A DNA stretch of 64,000 nucleotides. Origin: Mucilaginibacter sp. SG564. GTDB lineage: Bacteria; Bacteroidota; Bacteroidia; Sphingobacteriales; Sphingobacteriaceae. The translations under genes were made by a program, and so were the position numbers. Positions within the stretch are counted from its first letter, which is position 1; every line of letters begins with the position of its first letter. The notes beneath the pieces are model-generated. The model saw nothing but the letters and a program-made list of their open reading frames with translations, ran no database searches and was not told the origin of the DNA. This document shows, one piece after another, positions 44,219 to 50,743 of the stretch. The stretch covers positions 124,001 through 188,000 of the forward strand of contig NZ_JABGNA010000006.1 of the NCBI RefSeq assembly GCF_013149275.1. The letters run 5' to 3'.

Positions 44219-45094
44219 TTACTTAGTATGATAGAGTTGAGTAAAATAAACATCTTCCAGATCTGGCCTTCGGCTGATAAAGCCATCACCGGGTCTGGTT
44301 TCGGCATATACGTGAATACTTTGTTTACCTGCCTGTAATTGCGCGGATATTACCTGGTACTGTTGCCGAAAAGCAGGCAGGTCTCGCCGGTCAATGGTTT
44401 GGCTCCATATCCTCCCTCCCAATTCATCGATGAAGGTATCGGGTTTTCCGTAAACTAAAAGGCTACCTTTGTTAATAATGGCCATTCGGCTACACAGATT
44501 GCGCACATCCTCGACCAAATGGGTTGAAAGAATAATGATCACCTGTTCGCCGATCTCGCTGAGCAGATTGTTAAAGCGGTTACGTTCTTCAGGGTCAAGG
44601 CCCGCGGTGGGTTCATCAACAATAATGATCTGTGGAGTACCCAGTAAAGCCTGCGCTACGCCAAAACGCTGTCGCATACCGCCTGAGTAAGAACTAACAG
44701 CCTTATGCCGATGTGTGTAAAGATTGGTGTTTTCAAGCAAGGCCAATATCTGTTCCTTACGCTGTTTGGATGATAGGATGCCCTTCAGAATGGCCAGGTG
44801 TTCTAGAAGGTCGAAAGCGCTTACTTTAGGATACACGCCAAAGTCCTGCGGCAGGTAGCCAAGATGCTGTTTGATCAAAACAGGGTTAGCTATTACATCG
44901 GTACCATTAAAAGTGATCTGACCACTGTCGGGACGTTGCAGTCCGGCGATAGTGCGCATCAAGGTTGATTTTCCGGCCCCATTTGGCCCGAGTAGCCCAA
45001 AAATACCGTTGCTGATATCCAGCGAAATATTTTGCATAGCTTTTACGCCGTTAGCATAGGTTTTGGTCAGGTTGTTAATTGTTAAAGCATTCAT
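44219..45094 (-). CDS. ABC transporter ATP-binding protein
   Basis: 291 aa from ATG 45094 (MNALTINNLTKTYANG); a frame to 45124 adds ten unlikely residues. Walker A GPNGAGKST (35-43), Q-loop YLPQDFGVYPK, signature SYSGGMRQRFGVAQ, Walker B IIIVDEPTAGLDPEER, H-loop LSTHLVED. Extra C-terminal domain of ~75 residues. One base separates its stop from the permease/peptidase start, so both form one exporter-like unit. Confidence 0.95.
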   Translation of the reverse strand: MNALTINNLTKTYANGVKAMQNISLDISNGIFGLLGPNGAGKSTLMRTIAGLQRPDSGQITFNGTDVIANPVLIKQHLGYLPQDFGVYPKVSAFDLLEHLAILKGILSSKQRKEQILALLENTNLYTHRHKAVSSYSGGMRQRFGVAQALLGTPQIIIVDEPTAGLDPEERNRFNNLLSEIGEQVIIILSTHLVEDVRNLCSRMAIINKGSLLVYGKPDTFIDELGGRIWSQTIDRRDLPAFRQQYQVISAQLQAGKQSIHVYAETRPGDGFISRRPDLEDVYFTQLYHTK

Positions 45095-45169
45095 CAGTAA
45101 AATTTTTAGGCAATAAAAATCCATGCGCCTTTACGGCGTTATTTTTTGTTGTCAATATTGGGTCGTTTA

Positions 45170-45376
45170 TTAGTCTGCTCTGTACTCTAAGATGTCGCCG
45201 GGCTGGCAATCCAAAGCTTTACAAATAGCTTCTAAGGTCTCAAAACGCATACCTTTGGCCTTTCCTGTCTTTAAGATGGACAAGTTAGCCTGGGTAATCC
45301 CTAGTATCTCTGCCAGTTCCTTGCTTTGCATTTTGCGTTTGGCCAGCATCACGTCAACATTTACAATTATTGGCAT
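45170..45376 (-). CDS. Helix-turn-helix (XRE) transcriptional regulator, 68 aa
   Basis: A compact Cro/CI-type domain: VDVMLAKRKMQSKELAEILGITQANLSILKTGKAKGMRFETLEAICKALDCQPGDILEY, the YozG/DUF-linked type often paired with DUF2975 membrane proteins. It starts 2 bp after the DUF2975 stop and likely controls the four-gene unit. The inverted repeat at 45926-45950 is a candidate binding site. Confidence 0.94.
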   Translation of the reverse strand: MPIIVNVDVMLAKRKMQSKELAEILGITQANLSILKTGKAKGMRFETLEAICKALDCQPGDILEYRAD

Positions 45377-45378
45377 AG

Positions 45379-45897
45379 TTATATATATAGGTCCTGTTCG
45401 TTCTGTAAGTTAAGCCCCTGTTTAAAGATCACAGCCATAAAGTACGCAAATATACCAACTACGGCGTGCAGCAGCGCTAGCGCGATCAGCAGGTTCACCT
45501 CGTAGCTATAAATGATATGCCCGATCAGAAAAGGCAGGGGTACCACAAAATTAAGGATATAAAATATTTGAAGCCGCTTTACACCTTGCACCGTGAATAG
45601 TTTACTCTGCCTGAATGTGTTGAATATGTTGCCGAGCAGCCAGAAGAAAAGTCCGTACAGGCTAAGGAGTGCAACCAGTTCGAACTTGTAGTAAAATCGG
45701 ACATCATCGCCTATCAAGAAGCGTGAATCTGTGAACGGATAATTGATCACAAAGCGCCTGCCTCCATTGATCACCTGGTACGCAGGAAGGCTGAGCACTA
45801 TGCACAACAAGCTATACAAAGCCGTGGCTAAATAAGGTATCGCTACCGCCCTGGATATATAGAATAGGGATGCCGCTATAACTCGAACTCTTTTCAT
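45379..45897 (-). CDS. DUF2975 domain-containing membrane protein
   Basis: 172 aa from ATG 45897 (MKRVRVIAASLFYISRAV). Four hydrophobic helices (about 8-36, 72-92, 112-134, 138-160) with NIFNTFRQSKLFTVQGVKRLQIF between helices 2 and 3, the typical DUF2975 motif. The family pairs with YozG-type XRE regulators, as it does here; such pairs have been compared with toxin- or stress-linked membrane modules, but function is unknown. Confidence 0.92.
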   Translation of the reverse strand: MKRVRVIAASLFYISRAVAIPYLATALYSLLCIVLSLPAYQVINGGRRFVINYPFTDSRFLIGDDVRFYYKFELVALLSLYGLFFWLLGNIFNTFRQSKLFTVQGVKRLQIFYILNFVVPLPFLIGHIIYSYEVNLLIALALLHAVVGIFAYFMAVIFKQGLNLQNEQDLYI

Positions 45898-45925
45898 ATT
45901 TTTAATATTTACTGTAAAAATATAT

Positions 45926-45950
45926 TTAATTATTGTAAAACAATAATTAA
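45926..45950 (-). promoter_or_regulatory. Perfect inverted repeat upstream of DUF2975/XRE unit
   Basis: TTAATTATTG (45926-45935) and CAATAATTAA (45941-45950) are perfect inverted copies with a 5-nt spacer, 29 bp upstream of the DUF2975 start. Position and symmetry suit an operator for the XRE regulator; direct evidence is absent. Confidence 0.5.
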
Positions 45951-45977
45951 TCAAGAAAAATTATATTTTCATCCCTA

Positions 45978-46037
45978 TGATAATGGCAAGCCATTATCAT
46001 AAAAAAGGCCGCTCCGGTGGGAGTAGCCTCTTTTTTT
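45978..46037 (+). terminator. Two hairpins with T run, upstream of repeat copy 3
   Basis: TGATAATGG/CCATTATCA (45978-45986, 45991-45999) and AGGCCGCTCC/GGAGTAGCCT (46006-46029, two imperfect pairs) followed by seven T. No gene on the plus strand ends here, so it may be left over from an element that has been lost. Confidence 0.55.
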
Positions 46038-46113
46038 AGCATGCCTTTTTTAGTATGCTAAATGAGGTCAAGTCTAATCAGGGAAATGGAATGGAACTTT
46101 GGACCCTAAAAAT

Positions 46114-46239
46114 GGTTAGTAATTCGGTGCGTAGTAAATCGAAAGTCATATAAAATATTGTAAGTCAGTTGGTAGTAATCGTGTTCAATTCCCTACGGGC
46201 TACGAAGCCGCTTTACGAAAGTAAAGCGGCTTTTTTTTT
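46114..46239 (+). ncRNA. Putative small RNA, copy 3 of the tRNA-like family, with terminator
   Basis: The best-formed copy. 46114-46203 has GTAATTCGGTGCGTAG at 46119-46134 and a 3' block with GTTCAATTCCCTACGGGC then TAC. From GTAG (46131) to the end is exactly 73 nt, and counted this way TTCAATT falls at tRNA positions 54-60, the normal T loop; but a D-arm-like AGTCAGTTGGTAG lies at about 33-45, where a tRNA would have its anticodon arm, and the acceptor does not pair well. One nucleotide further starts a perfect terminator, AAGCCGCTTTAC GAAA GTAAAGCGGCTT then T (46205-46239). Confidence 0.58.
46205..46239 (+). terminator. Rho-independent terminator of repeat copy 3
   Basis: 12-bp perfect stem (46205-46216 with 46221-46232), GAAA tetraloop, T run to 46239. 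Confidence 0.92.
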
Positions 46240-46319
46240 GAGATTCTTTGGCTAATTTTAAAGTGTGGTGAATCAATTGCATGCTGAACTGGTAAAGACT
46301 TTCGGAATGTTAAGCTATA

Positions 46320-47144
46320 TTAATGCCCTATTTTAGTTAACAGCATTGCCACTGAATCTGGTTTTGCTAAGAATGCGGAGTGGCTGGTGTTTAATTGATA
46401 TACTGTTTTTACCCCACCTATTGCGGTACCAATCATCCTGTCTTGCAGATCTGGAGATACAACACGATCTTGTAATGTTTTAATATAAACCTTCTCAACG
46501 GAGCCAAAGTTTGCAGATGTCAGTGTCACAGGATCCTGCAAAGGGATTCCGGGCTCAGACCGGTAATTTTGCAGTACAAGGTTTTGAACCTGAGCCGAAC
46601 CATCAGGTATAAATATATTCACAATTTGATCTTGCTTTACATCAACGGTTAAGCCGCCATTATTCATAATAAGGTTTCCTTTTATACCCAATTGAGATCC
46701 CGGATCTGTCATGGCAAGCCCAAATAATGATTGTCCGGAAGTTGGTAAATAAGCAGCTAGATAAACCAGCTTCTCTATTTTAGCGGGGATCTTTTCAGCA
46801 ACAGACGAAATGATCATACCTCCTAAACTATGGCCAACAAGGATAACTTTGCCATTGATTTTTGAAATAGCATTGAGTACGGTAGTGGTGTAAAGGTTTA
46901 GTGTTATTGTTGAGGGATCAGTTTGATCGTTGCCATGGCCTGGAAGTTCTACAACGGTTACATTGTTGCCTTCATTAATCAGGGTGGTTTTTACCGCGTC
47001 CCATACATAAGGGGCTTGCCATGCGCCGTGTACCAGTACATAGTTTTTAGCAACAGGTTTCACTTCATCATTCTTTTTTGAACAAGATGAAAACATCATA
47101 GTAGTAGTAGCTACAGTAAGTAAGATTAATATTAGTTTTTTCAT
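46320..47144 (-). CDS. Alpha/beta hydrolase lipoprotein
   Basis: 274 aa with lipoprotein signal MKKLILILLTVATTTMMFSSC (Cys 21). The alpha/beta hydrolase core shows LVHGAWQAPYVWDAV (oxyanion region), LPGHGND, GHSLGGMII with nucleophile Ser, and a late His in LNTSHSAFLAKP. This is the EstC/salicylate-esterase-like branch. It is a paralogue of the hydrolase at 48099: same order and HGAW, GHS, TSHS/SSHT motifs. Its promoter region (47155-47230) is an inverted copy of the one before that gene. Confidence 0.92.
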   Translation of the reverse strand: MKKLILILLTVATTTMMFSSCSKKNDEVKPVAKNYVLVHGAWQAPYVWDAVKTTLINEGNNVTVVELPGHGNDQTDPSTITLNLYTTTVLNAISKINGKVILVGHSLGGMIISSVAEKIPAKIEKLVYLAAYLPTSGQSLFGLAMTDPGSQLGIKGNLIMNNGGLTVDVKQDQIVNIFIPDGSAQVQNLVLQNYRSEPGIPLQDPVTLTSANFGSVEKVYIKTLQDRVVSPDLQDRMIGTAIGGVKTVYQLNTSHSAFLAKPDSVAMLLTKIGH

Positions 47145-47154
47145 GATTTGAGAT

Positions 47155-47230
47155 GCCTAATTGTTTAGGACACCACAAACTTCCGATTATGCGCCCCGGA
47201 TAAGTTTAACCCAGGTTAAAATCGAAAAAT
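47155..47230 (-). promoter_or_regulatory. Promoter/operator copy A of an inverted pair
   Basis: Read on the minus strand it matches 48013-48088 closely at both ends: TTTTTCGATTTTAACCTGGG with TTAAACTTAT, and GTTTGTGGTGTCCTAAACAA with TTAGGC; only about 20 nt in the middle differ. It contains the near-palindrome TTTAACCTGGGTTAAA (47205-47220), a plausible Crp/Fnr-type site, centred 36.5 bp from the last base of TTTG, the likely -7 core, so about 41-42 bp before the start of transcription. Confidence 0.72.
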
Positions 47231-47358
47231 AGTTCAAAGCCGTCAAAACAAGTTATACTATTAGGCAACCAGAACAACAATTAATCAGTAATGATGATAG
47301 TTATTAACCATCGCCGTGTGTTGGTATGCGATCTTATTAAAATTTATATTTTTATAAC

Positions 47359-47955
47359 ATGTCTGAGAACAAAACTGAAATAGAATTACTACGAAAGATC
47401 TTAGGGTCTGCCGGTATGAAACCAGAAGCATTTGACTTGTCATTGCCTTACTGGAAATTAAAACAGTATAAAAAAGGCGAGTTTTATAACGAATATAAAA
47501 ATGTTTGCAAACACCTCGGTTTTGTTATCAATGGTGTGTTTAGGATCTACCGTGTAAATAATGATACGGGAGAAGAAAAGAACATGCTGTTTTTTACTGA
47601 CCACCAATTTGTAGCATCCTATAAAAGCTTTTTGGCCCAAACTGCCTGCGAATATTATACAGAAGCAATGGTTGATTCGCTTATATTATATATACATATC
47701 GATCACCTGAATGAACTTTATGGGCAATCACACCAGTGGGAACGGTTTGGAAGGATCGTAGCCGAAACCGCTTTCCATGAAGTTATGGTTAATACCGAAG
47801 GGTTTCTTTTTAAAACGCCGGAAGACCGTTACCGGGAAATGATGGAAAAGCATCCGAATATTTTTAATGCGGTACCACTTTATCATATCGCCTCTTATCT
47901 GGGTATCCAGGGGCCATCTCTGAGCCGGATTCGTAAACGGATGGTCGGAAGGTAA
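47359..47955 (+). CDS. Crp/Fnr family transcriptional regulator
   Basis: 198 aa: beta-roll sensor (~25-120; WKLKQYKKGEFYNEYKNVCKHLGFVINGVFRIYRVNNDTGEEKNMLFFTDHQFVASYKSFLAQ) and C-terminal helix-turn-helix (~165-195; PLYHIASYLGIQGPSLSRIRKRM). It has no FNR-type cysteine cluster. The gene sits exactly between two inverted copies of one promoter/operator; a palindromic site in each makes this protein the likely activator of both flanking hydrolase units (inference). Confidence 0.94.
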   Translation: MSENKTEIELLRKILGSAGMKPEAFDLSLPYWKLKQYKKGEFYNEYKNVCKHLGFVINGVFRIYRVNNDTGEEKNMLFFTDHQFVASYKSFLAQTACEYYTEAMVDSLILYIHIDHLNELYGQSHQWERFGRIVAETAFHEVMVNTEGFLFKTPEDRYREMMEKHPNIFNAVPLYHIASYLGIQGPSLSRIRKRMVGR

Positions 47956-47983
47956 CACCCATTGCCACCCGGTTTGCATATTA

Positions 47984-48018
47984 AAAATCTTCTGAAAAAC
48001 TTTTTTCAGGAGATTTTT
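47984..48018 (+). terminator. Terminator of the Crp/Fnr gene
   Basis: AAAATCTTCTGAAAA (47984-47998) pairs with TTTTCAGGAGATTTT (48003-48017), one G-T pair, with five T at the end. Its right arm runs into operator copy B. Confidence 0.85.
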
Positions 48019-48088
48019 CGATTTTAACCTGGGTTAAACTTATTGCTCTGGCATAGCCCGATGTTTGTGGTGTCCTAAACAATTAGGC
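48013..48088 (+). promoter_or_regulatory. Promoter/operator copy B of an inverted pair
   Basis: Contains TTTAACCTGGGTTAAA at 48023-48038, TTTG at 48064-48067 and CCTAAACAATTAGGC just before the hydrolase start at 48099. The centre-to-TTTG spacing (36.5 bp) is identical to copy A. That places the site near -41.5, where class II Crp-type activators bind. The match to copy A is in opposite orientation, facing away from the Crp/Fnr gene. Confidence 0.75.
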
Positions 48089-48098
48089 ATTAAAAAAC

Positions 48099-48893
48099 AT
48101 GAAAACAGCAATAATAATGATGGCAATGAGTGTATTAGGTTTTACTGCTCAAGCCCAAAAAACAACCAACAAAAATTCTAAAACTATTGTACTTGTTCAC
48201 GGAGCCTGGTCTGATGCTTCTTCCTGGAATGCAGTAACTCCTTTATTAAAAGCCCAGGGCGAAGAGGTGATCAATGTTAACCTTGCAGGTCACGGAAAAG
48301 ATACCACCTCATTTGCCGGTATCACCTTTCAAACTTATGTTGACCAGGTAAAAGCAGCTATCGGTACCCGTACGAATGTAGTTTTGGTGGGACATAGTTT
48401 TGCCGGACTGGTGATCAGCCAGGTAGCTGAAGAAGTTCCCGCACAAATTAAAGAACTGATCTTCCTGGCAGCAGCGCTTCCACATGATGGTGACAGTCTT
48501 TTAGGACTTGCAAAAGGAGATGCGGCTTCTCATATCGGCAAATACCTTACAATCGATCAGGAACATGGTGCAGCAATAATTGCTAAAGACGGAGTCGCTG
48601 ATATTTTTGCCGCCGATGCCCCGCAACAAATTCAGGAATATATTGCCGCCAACATTAAACCGGAACCGCTGGCACCCCTTGCTACACCCGTTCATCTGAC
48701 AGAGAAAAATTTCGGCAGCGTTAAAAAAGTTTATATCCATACCGTTAATGACCATGCAATCAGTTACCCAGCACAGCAATATATGGTAAAAAACAGCCAA
48801 GTGGCCAAAGTGTATACCCTGCAAAGCAGTCATACACCATTCATTTCTATGCCGGATAAACTGGCTGCAATCCTGATTGCTGAAAGCAAATAA
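48099..48893 (+). CDS. Alpha/beta hydrolase, secreted (EstC-like)
   Basis: 264 aa with signal peptide (residues 1-19, GFTAQA-QK). Alpha/beta hydrolase core: VLVHGAWSDASSWN, NLAGHGKD, VGHSFAGLVIS with nucleophile Ser (~103), and late His in LQSSHTPFIS. Paralogue of the lipoprotein at 46320, here without lipobox Cys. First in a plus-strand operon with another alpha/beta hydrolase and OsmC; driven by operator copy B. Confidence 0.93.
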   Translation: MKTAIIMMAMSVLGFTAQAQKTTNKNSKTIVLVHGAWSDASSWNAVTPLLKAQGEEVINVNLAGHGKDTTSFAGITFQTYVDQVKAAIGTRTNVVLVGHSFAGLVISQVAEEVPAQIKELIFLAAALPHDGDSLLGLAKGDAASHIGKYLTIDQEHGAAIIAKDGVADIFAADAPQQIQEYIAANIKPEPLAPLATPVHLTEKNFGSVKKVYIHTVNDHAISYPAQQYMVKNSQVAKVYTLQSSHTPFISMPDKLAAILIAESK

Positions 48894-48923
48894 TAACTTC
48901 TTCATATCATAAAAACATAAAAA

Positions 48924-49802
48924 ATGTCACAAGATTTAAATAAGGGTAATACAGCGTTTACTCACGAAACAGTTCCAACTGCCTTTATCGATGTTAAAGG
49001 CACAAAATTCGCTTACCGTTCATTTGGACAGTCACAAGGTGTGCCGGTTGTATTTTTACAGCACTTTACTGGTACTTTAGACAACTGGGATCCGACAGTT
49101 ACCAACGAATTAGCTAAAACACACCCTGTTATTTTATTTGATAACAAGGGCGTTGGCAGCAGCGAAGGTGAAACTCCTGCTACGGTAGCGGAAATGGCAA
49201 ATGATGCCTATGATTTCATCAATGCATTGGGCCTGAAAAAAGTTTATTTACTTGGTTTTTCACTGGGGGGGTTCATCGCCCAAAACCTTGCAGAAAGTTA
49301 TCCCGAATTGGTAAGCAAAGTGATTTTGGCAGGCACCGGTCCGAAAGGTAGTGAAGGGATAACCGAAATTGTGAACGTTGTAACCGCGGGTATGTCAGAC
49401 GGCCCTGTAAAGGTTCTGCGAAATGTATTTTTCACCAAAACAAATAACGGTGTGGAGGCCGGCGAGCAGTTCCTGGAACGTTTACAATTAAGGAAAGAGA
49501 ACCGCGATACCCCTACAGCCGGAGCAACGGTAAATGCGCAGGCAACAGCTATCATTACCTTCGGCTATGAAAAAGATCCGGAATACCAACAACTGCGCAA
49601 TATTAAACAGCCTGTTTTGATTGTGAACGGCACCAACGATTTAATTGTGCCGTCTGTCAACTCGTTCACATTATCACAATACCTGATTAATTCAAAACTC
49701 ATTCTATGGAGTGATTCAGGTCATGGTGCCCTTTTTCAATACAGCCAGGATTTTGTGAAAGAAGCCAATGCTTTTTTAGCTGCCGAATTGCCAGGTAAAT
49801 AA
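48924..49802 (+). CDS. Alpha/beta hydrolase (cytoplasmic)
   Basis: 292 aa, no signal peptide. Motifs: VPVVFLQHFTGTLDNWDP (His-Gly variant QHFTG in the oxyanion position), LFDNKGVGSSEGE, LLGFSLGGFIAQ with nucleophile Ser (~115), an Asp in VNGTNDLIVP and a late His in SDSGHGALFQ. All three catalytic residues can be placed. It belongs to the haloperoxidase/esterase-like group rather than the EstC branch. Lies 30 bp behind the secreted hydrolase. Confidence 0.94.
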   Translation: MSQDLNKGNTAFTHETVPTAFIDVKGTKFAYRSFGQSQGVPVVFLQHFTGTLDNWDPTVTNELAKTHPVILFDNKGVGSSEGETPATVAEMANDAYDFINALGLKKVYLLGFSLGGFIAQNLAESYPELVSKVILAGTGPKGSEGITEIVNVVTAGMSDGPVKVLRNVFFTKTNNGVEAGEQFLERLQLRKENRDTPTAGATVNAQATAIITFGYEKDPEYQQLRNIKQPVLIVNGTNDLIVPSVNSFTLSQYLINSKLILWSDSGHGALFQYSQDFVKEANAFLAAELPGK

Positions 49803-49847
49803 CAACCAATAAACATCAAACAATAATTTTTAACTCATAAAAAAATC

Positions 49848-50267
49848 ATGAAACGTATAGCAAAAGCACAATGGAACGGTACCTTACAAGAAGGCAAAGG
49901 AGAAATCAGCACACAAAGCACCGTGCTTAATCAAACTCAATATTCATTCAAAACCCGCTTTGCCGATCGCATCGGCACTAATCCGGAAGAATTGATAGCC
50001 GCGGCACATGCAGGCTGTTTTTCGATGGCCCTTAGCGCAACATTAGCACATCACAACATCACAGCAGGCGACATTTTTACTACAGCAACAGTTGATCTTG
50101 ATATGCAGGCGTTAAGCATTACTGGTATTCATTTGGATTTACAGGCAAGTGTAATTGAAGGTGTAGATGAAGCAACATTTACTGAAATTGCTGAAGGAGC
50201 AAAAACACATTGTATTGTCTCAAAAGCATTGAATGTGCCCATTACGTTAGGCGTTGTTTACGCTTAA
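49848..50267 (+). CDS. OsmC family peroxiredoxin
   Basis: 139 aa: the OsmC pattern KRIAKAQWNGTLQEGKGEISTQS, then GTNPEELIAAAHAGCFSMALSATLA with the first redox Cys (~54) and GAKTHCIVSKALNVPI with the second (~124). OsmC reduces organic hydroperoxides in the cytoplasm. As last gene of a hydrolase operon under a Crp/Fnr-like site it suggests a response to organic peroxides or electrophiles (inference). Confidence 0.95.
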   Translation: MKRIAKAQWNGTLQEGKGEISTQSTVLNQTQYSFKTRFADRIGTNPEELIAAAHAGCFSMALSATLAHHNITAGDIFTTATVDLDMQALSITGIHLDLQASVIEGVDEATFTEIAEGAKTHCIVSKALNVPITLGVVYA

Positions 50268-50298
50268 TAGTCTGAAACATCTGACAGCATACTACATG

Positions 50299-50330
50299 AA
50301 ACTCAGCGGACATATCTGCTGAGTTTTTTT
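50299..50330 (+). terminator. Rho-independent terminator after OsmC
   Basis: AAACTCAGC (50299-50307) pairs with GCTGAGTTT (50318-50326), ten-nt loop, T run to 50330. Confidence 0.92.
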
Positions 50331-50702
50331 ATAAGTAAGCATTTATATGTTAAGCTTTGAGTTGCATTTTTGAAGCCAGTTGAAAAATATAAGATGGTCG
50401 CGGCGTAATCTTCATCGGGTTTAATTTAAAAATGGATTTTGATAATATAGTGTATCAGTTTAAGCTATACTGGTTTAAGATATCTTTAAAATTATCCTTT
50501 TTTGCTTATAGAAATCACGGTATTCTGTGATTGTCACTTGCAAGTTCAACTCTTGGCTTCATATAAATAATGGGTTTAACTGTGACTAGCCGTTTAACAT
50601 CATTATTGTTTTCGGTGATCACAAGTCATATGGCAACACAAACTTTTTATATATAACTTAACACTGGAGCTACTTGAAAGTTAATTCTCTATTAACAGTG
50701 GC
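50331..50702. other. AT-rich intergenic region
   Basis: No gene or structured element is seen from the OsmC terminator to the palindrome before the S41 protease gene. Confidence 0.4.
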
Positions 50703-50734
50703 AAAGTATATTTGCGGATAGACAAATATACTTT
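50703..50734 (+). promoter_or_regulatory. 12-bp perfect inverted repeat overlapping a -7 promoter element
   Basis: AAAGTATATTTG (50703-50714) and CAAATATACTTT (50723-50734) are perfect inverted copies with an 8-nt spacer. The left arm contains TATATTTG (50707-50714), an exact match to the Bacteroidota -7 element TAnnTTTG. The S41 gene begins only 10 bp further, so the repeat would either block the promoter when bound or form a hairpin in the leader. Confidence 0.6.
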
Positions 50735-50743
50735 AAGAGTATT

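Noticed and set aside
46114..46203. Functional tRNA gene
   Set aside because: Although the T loop and length fit, acceptor and T stems pair poorly and no anticodon arm can be placed.
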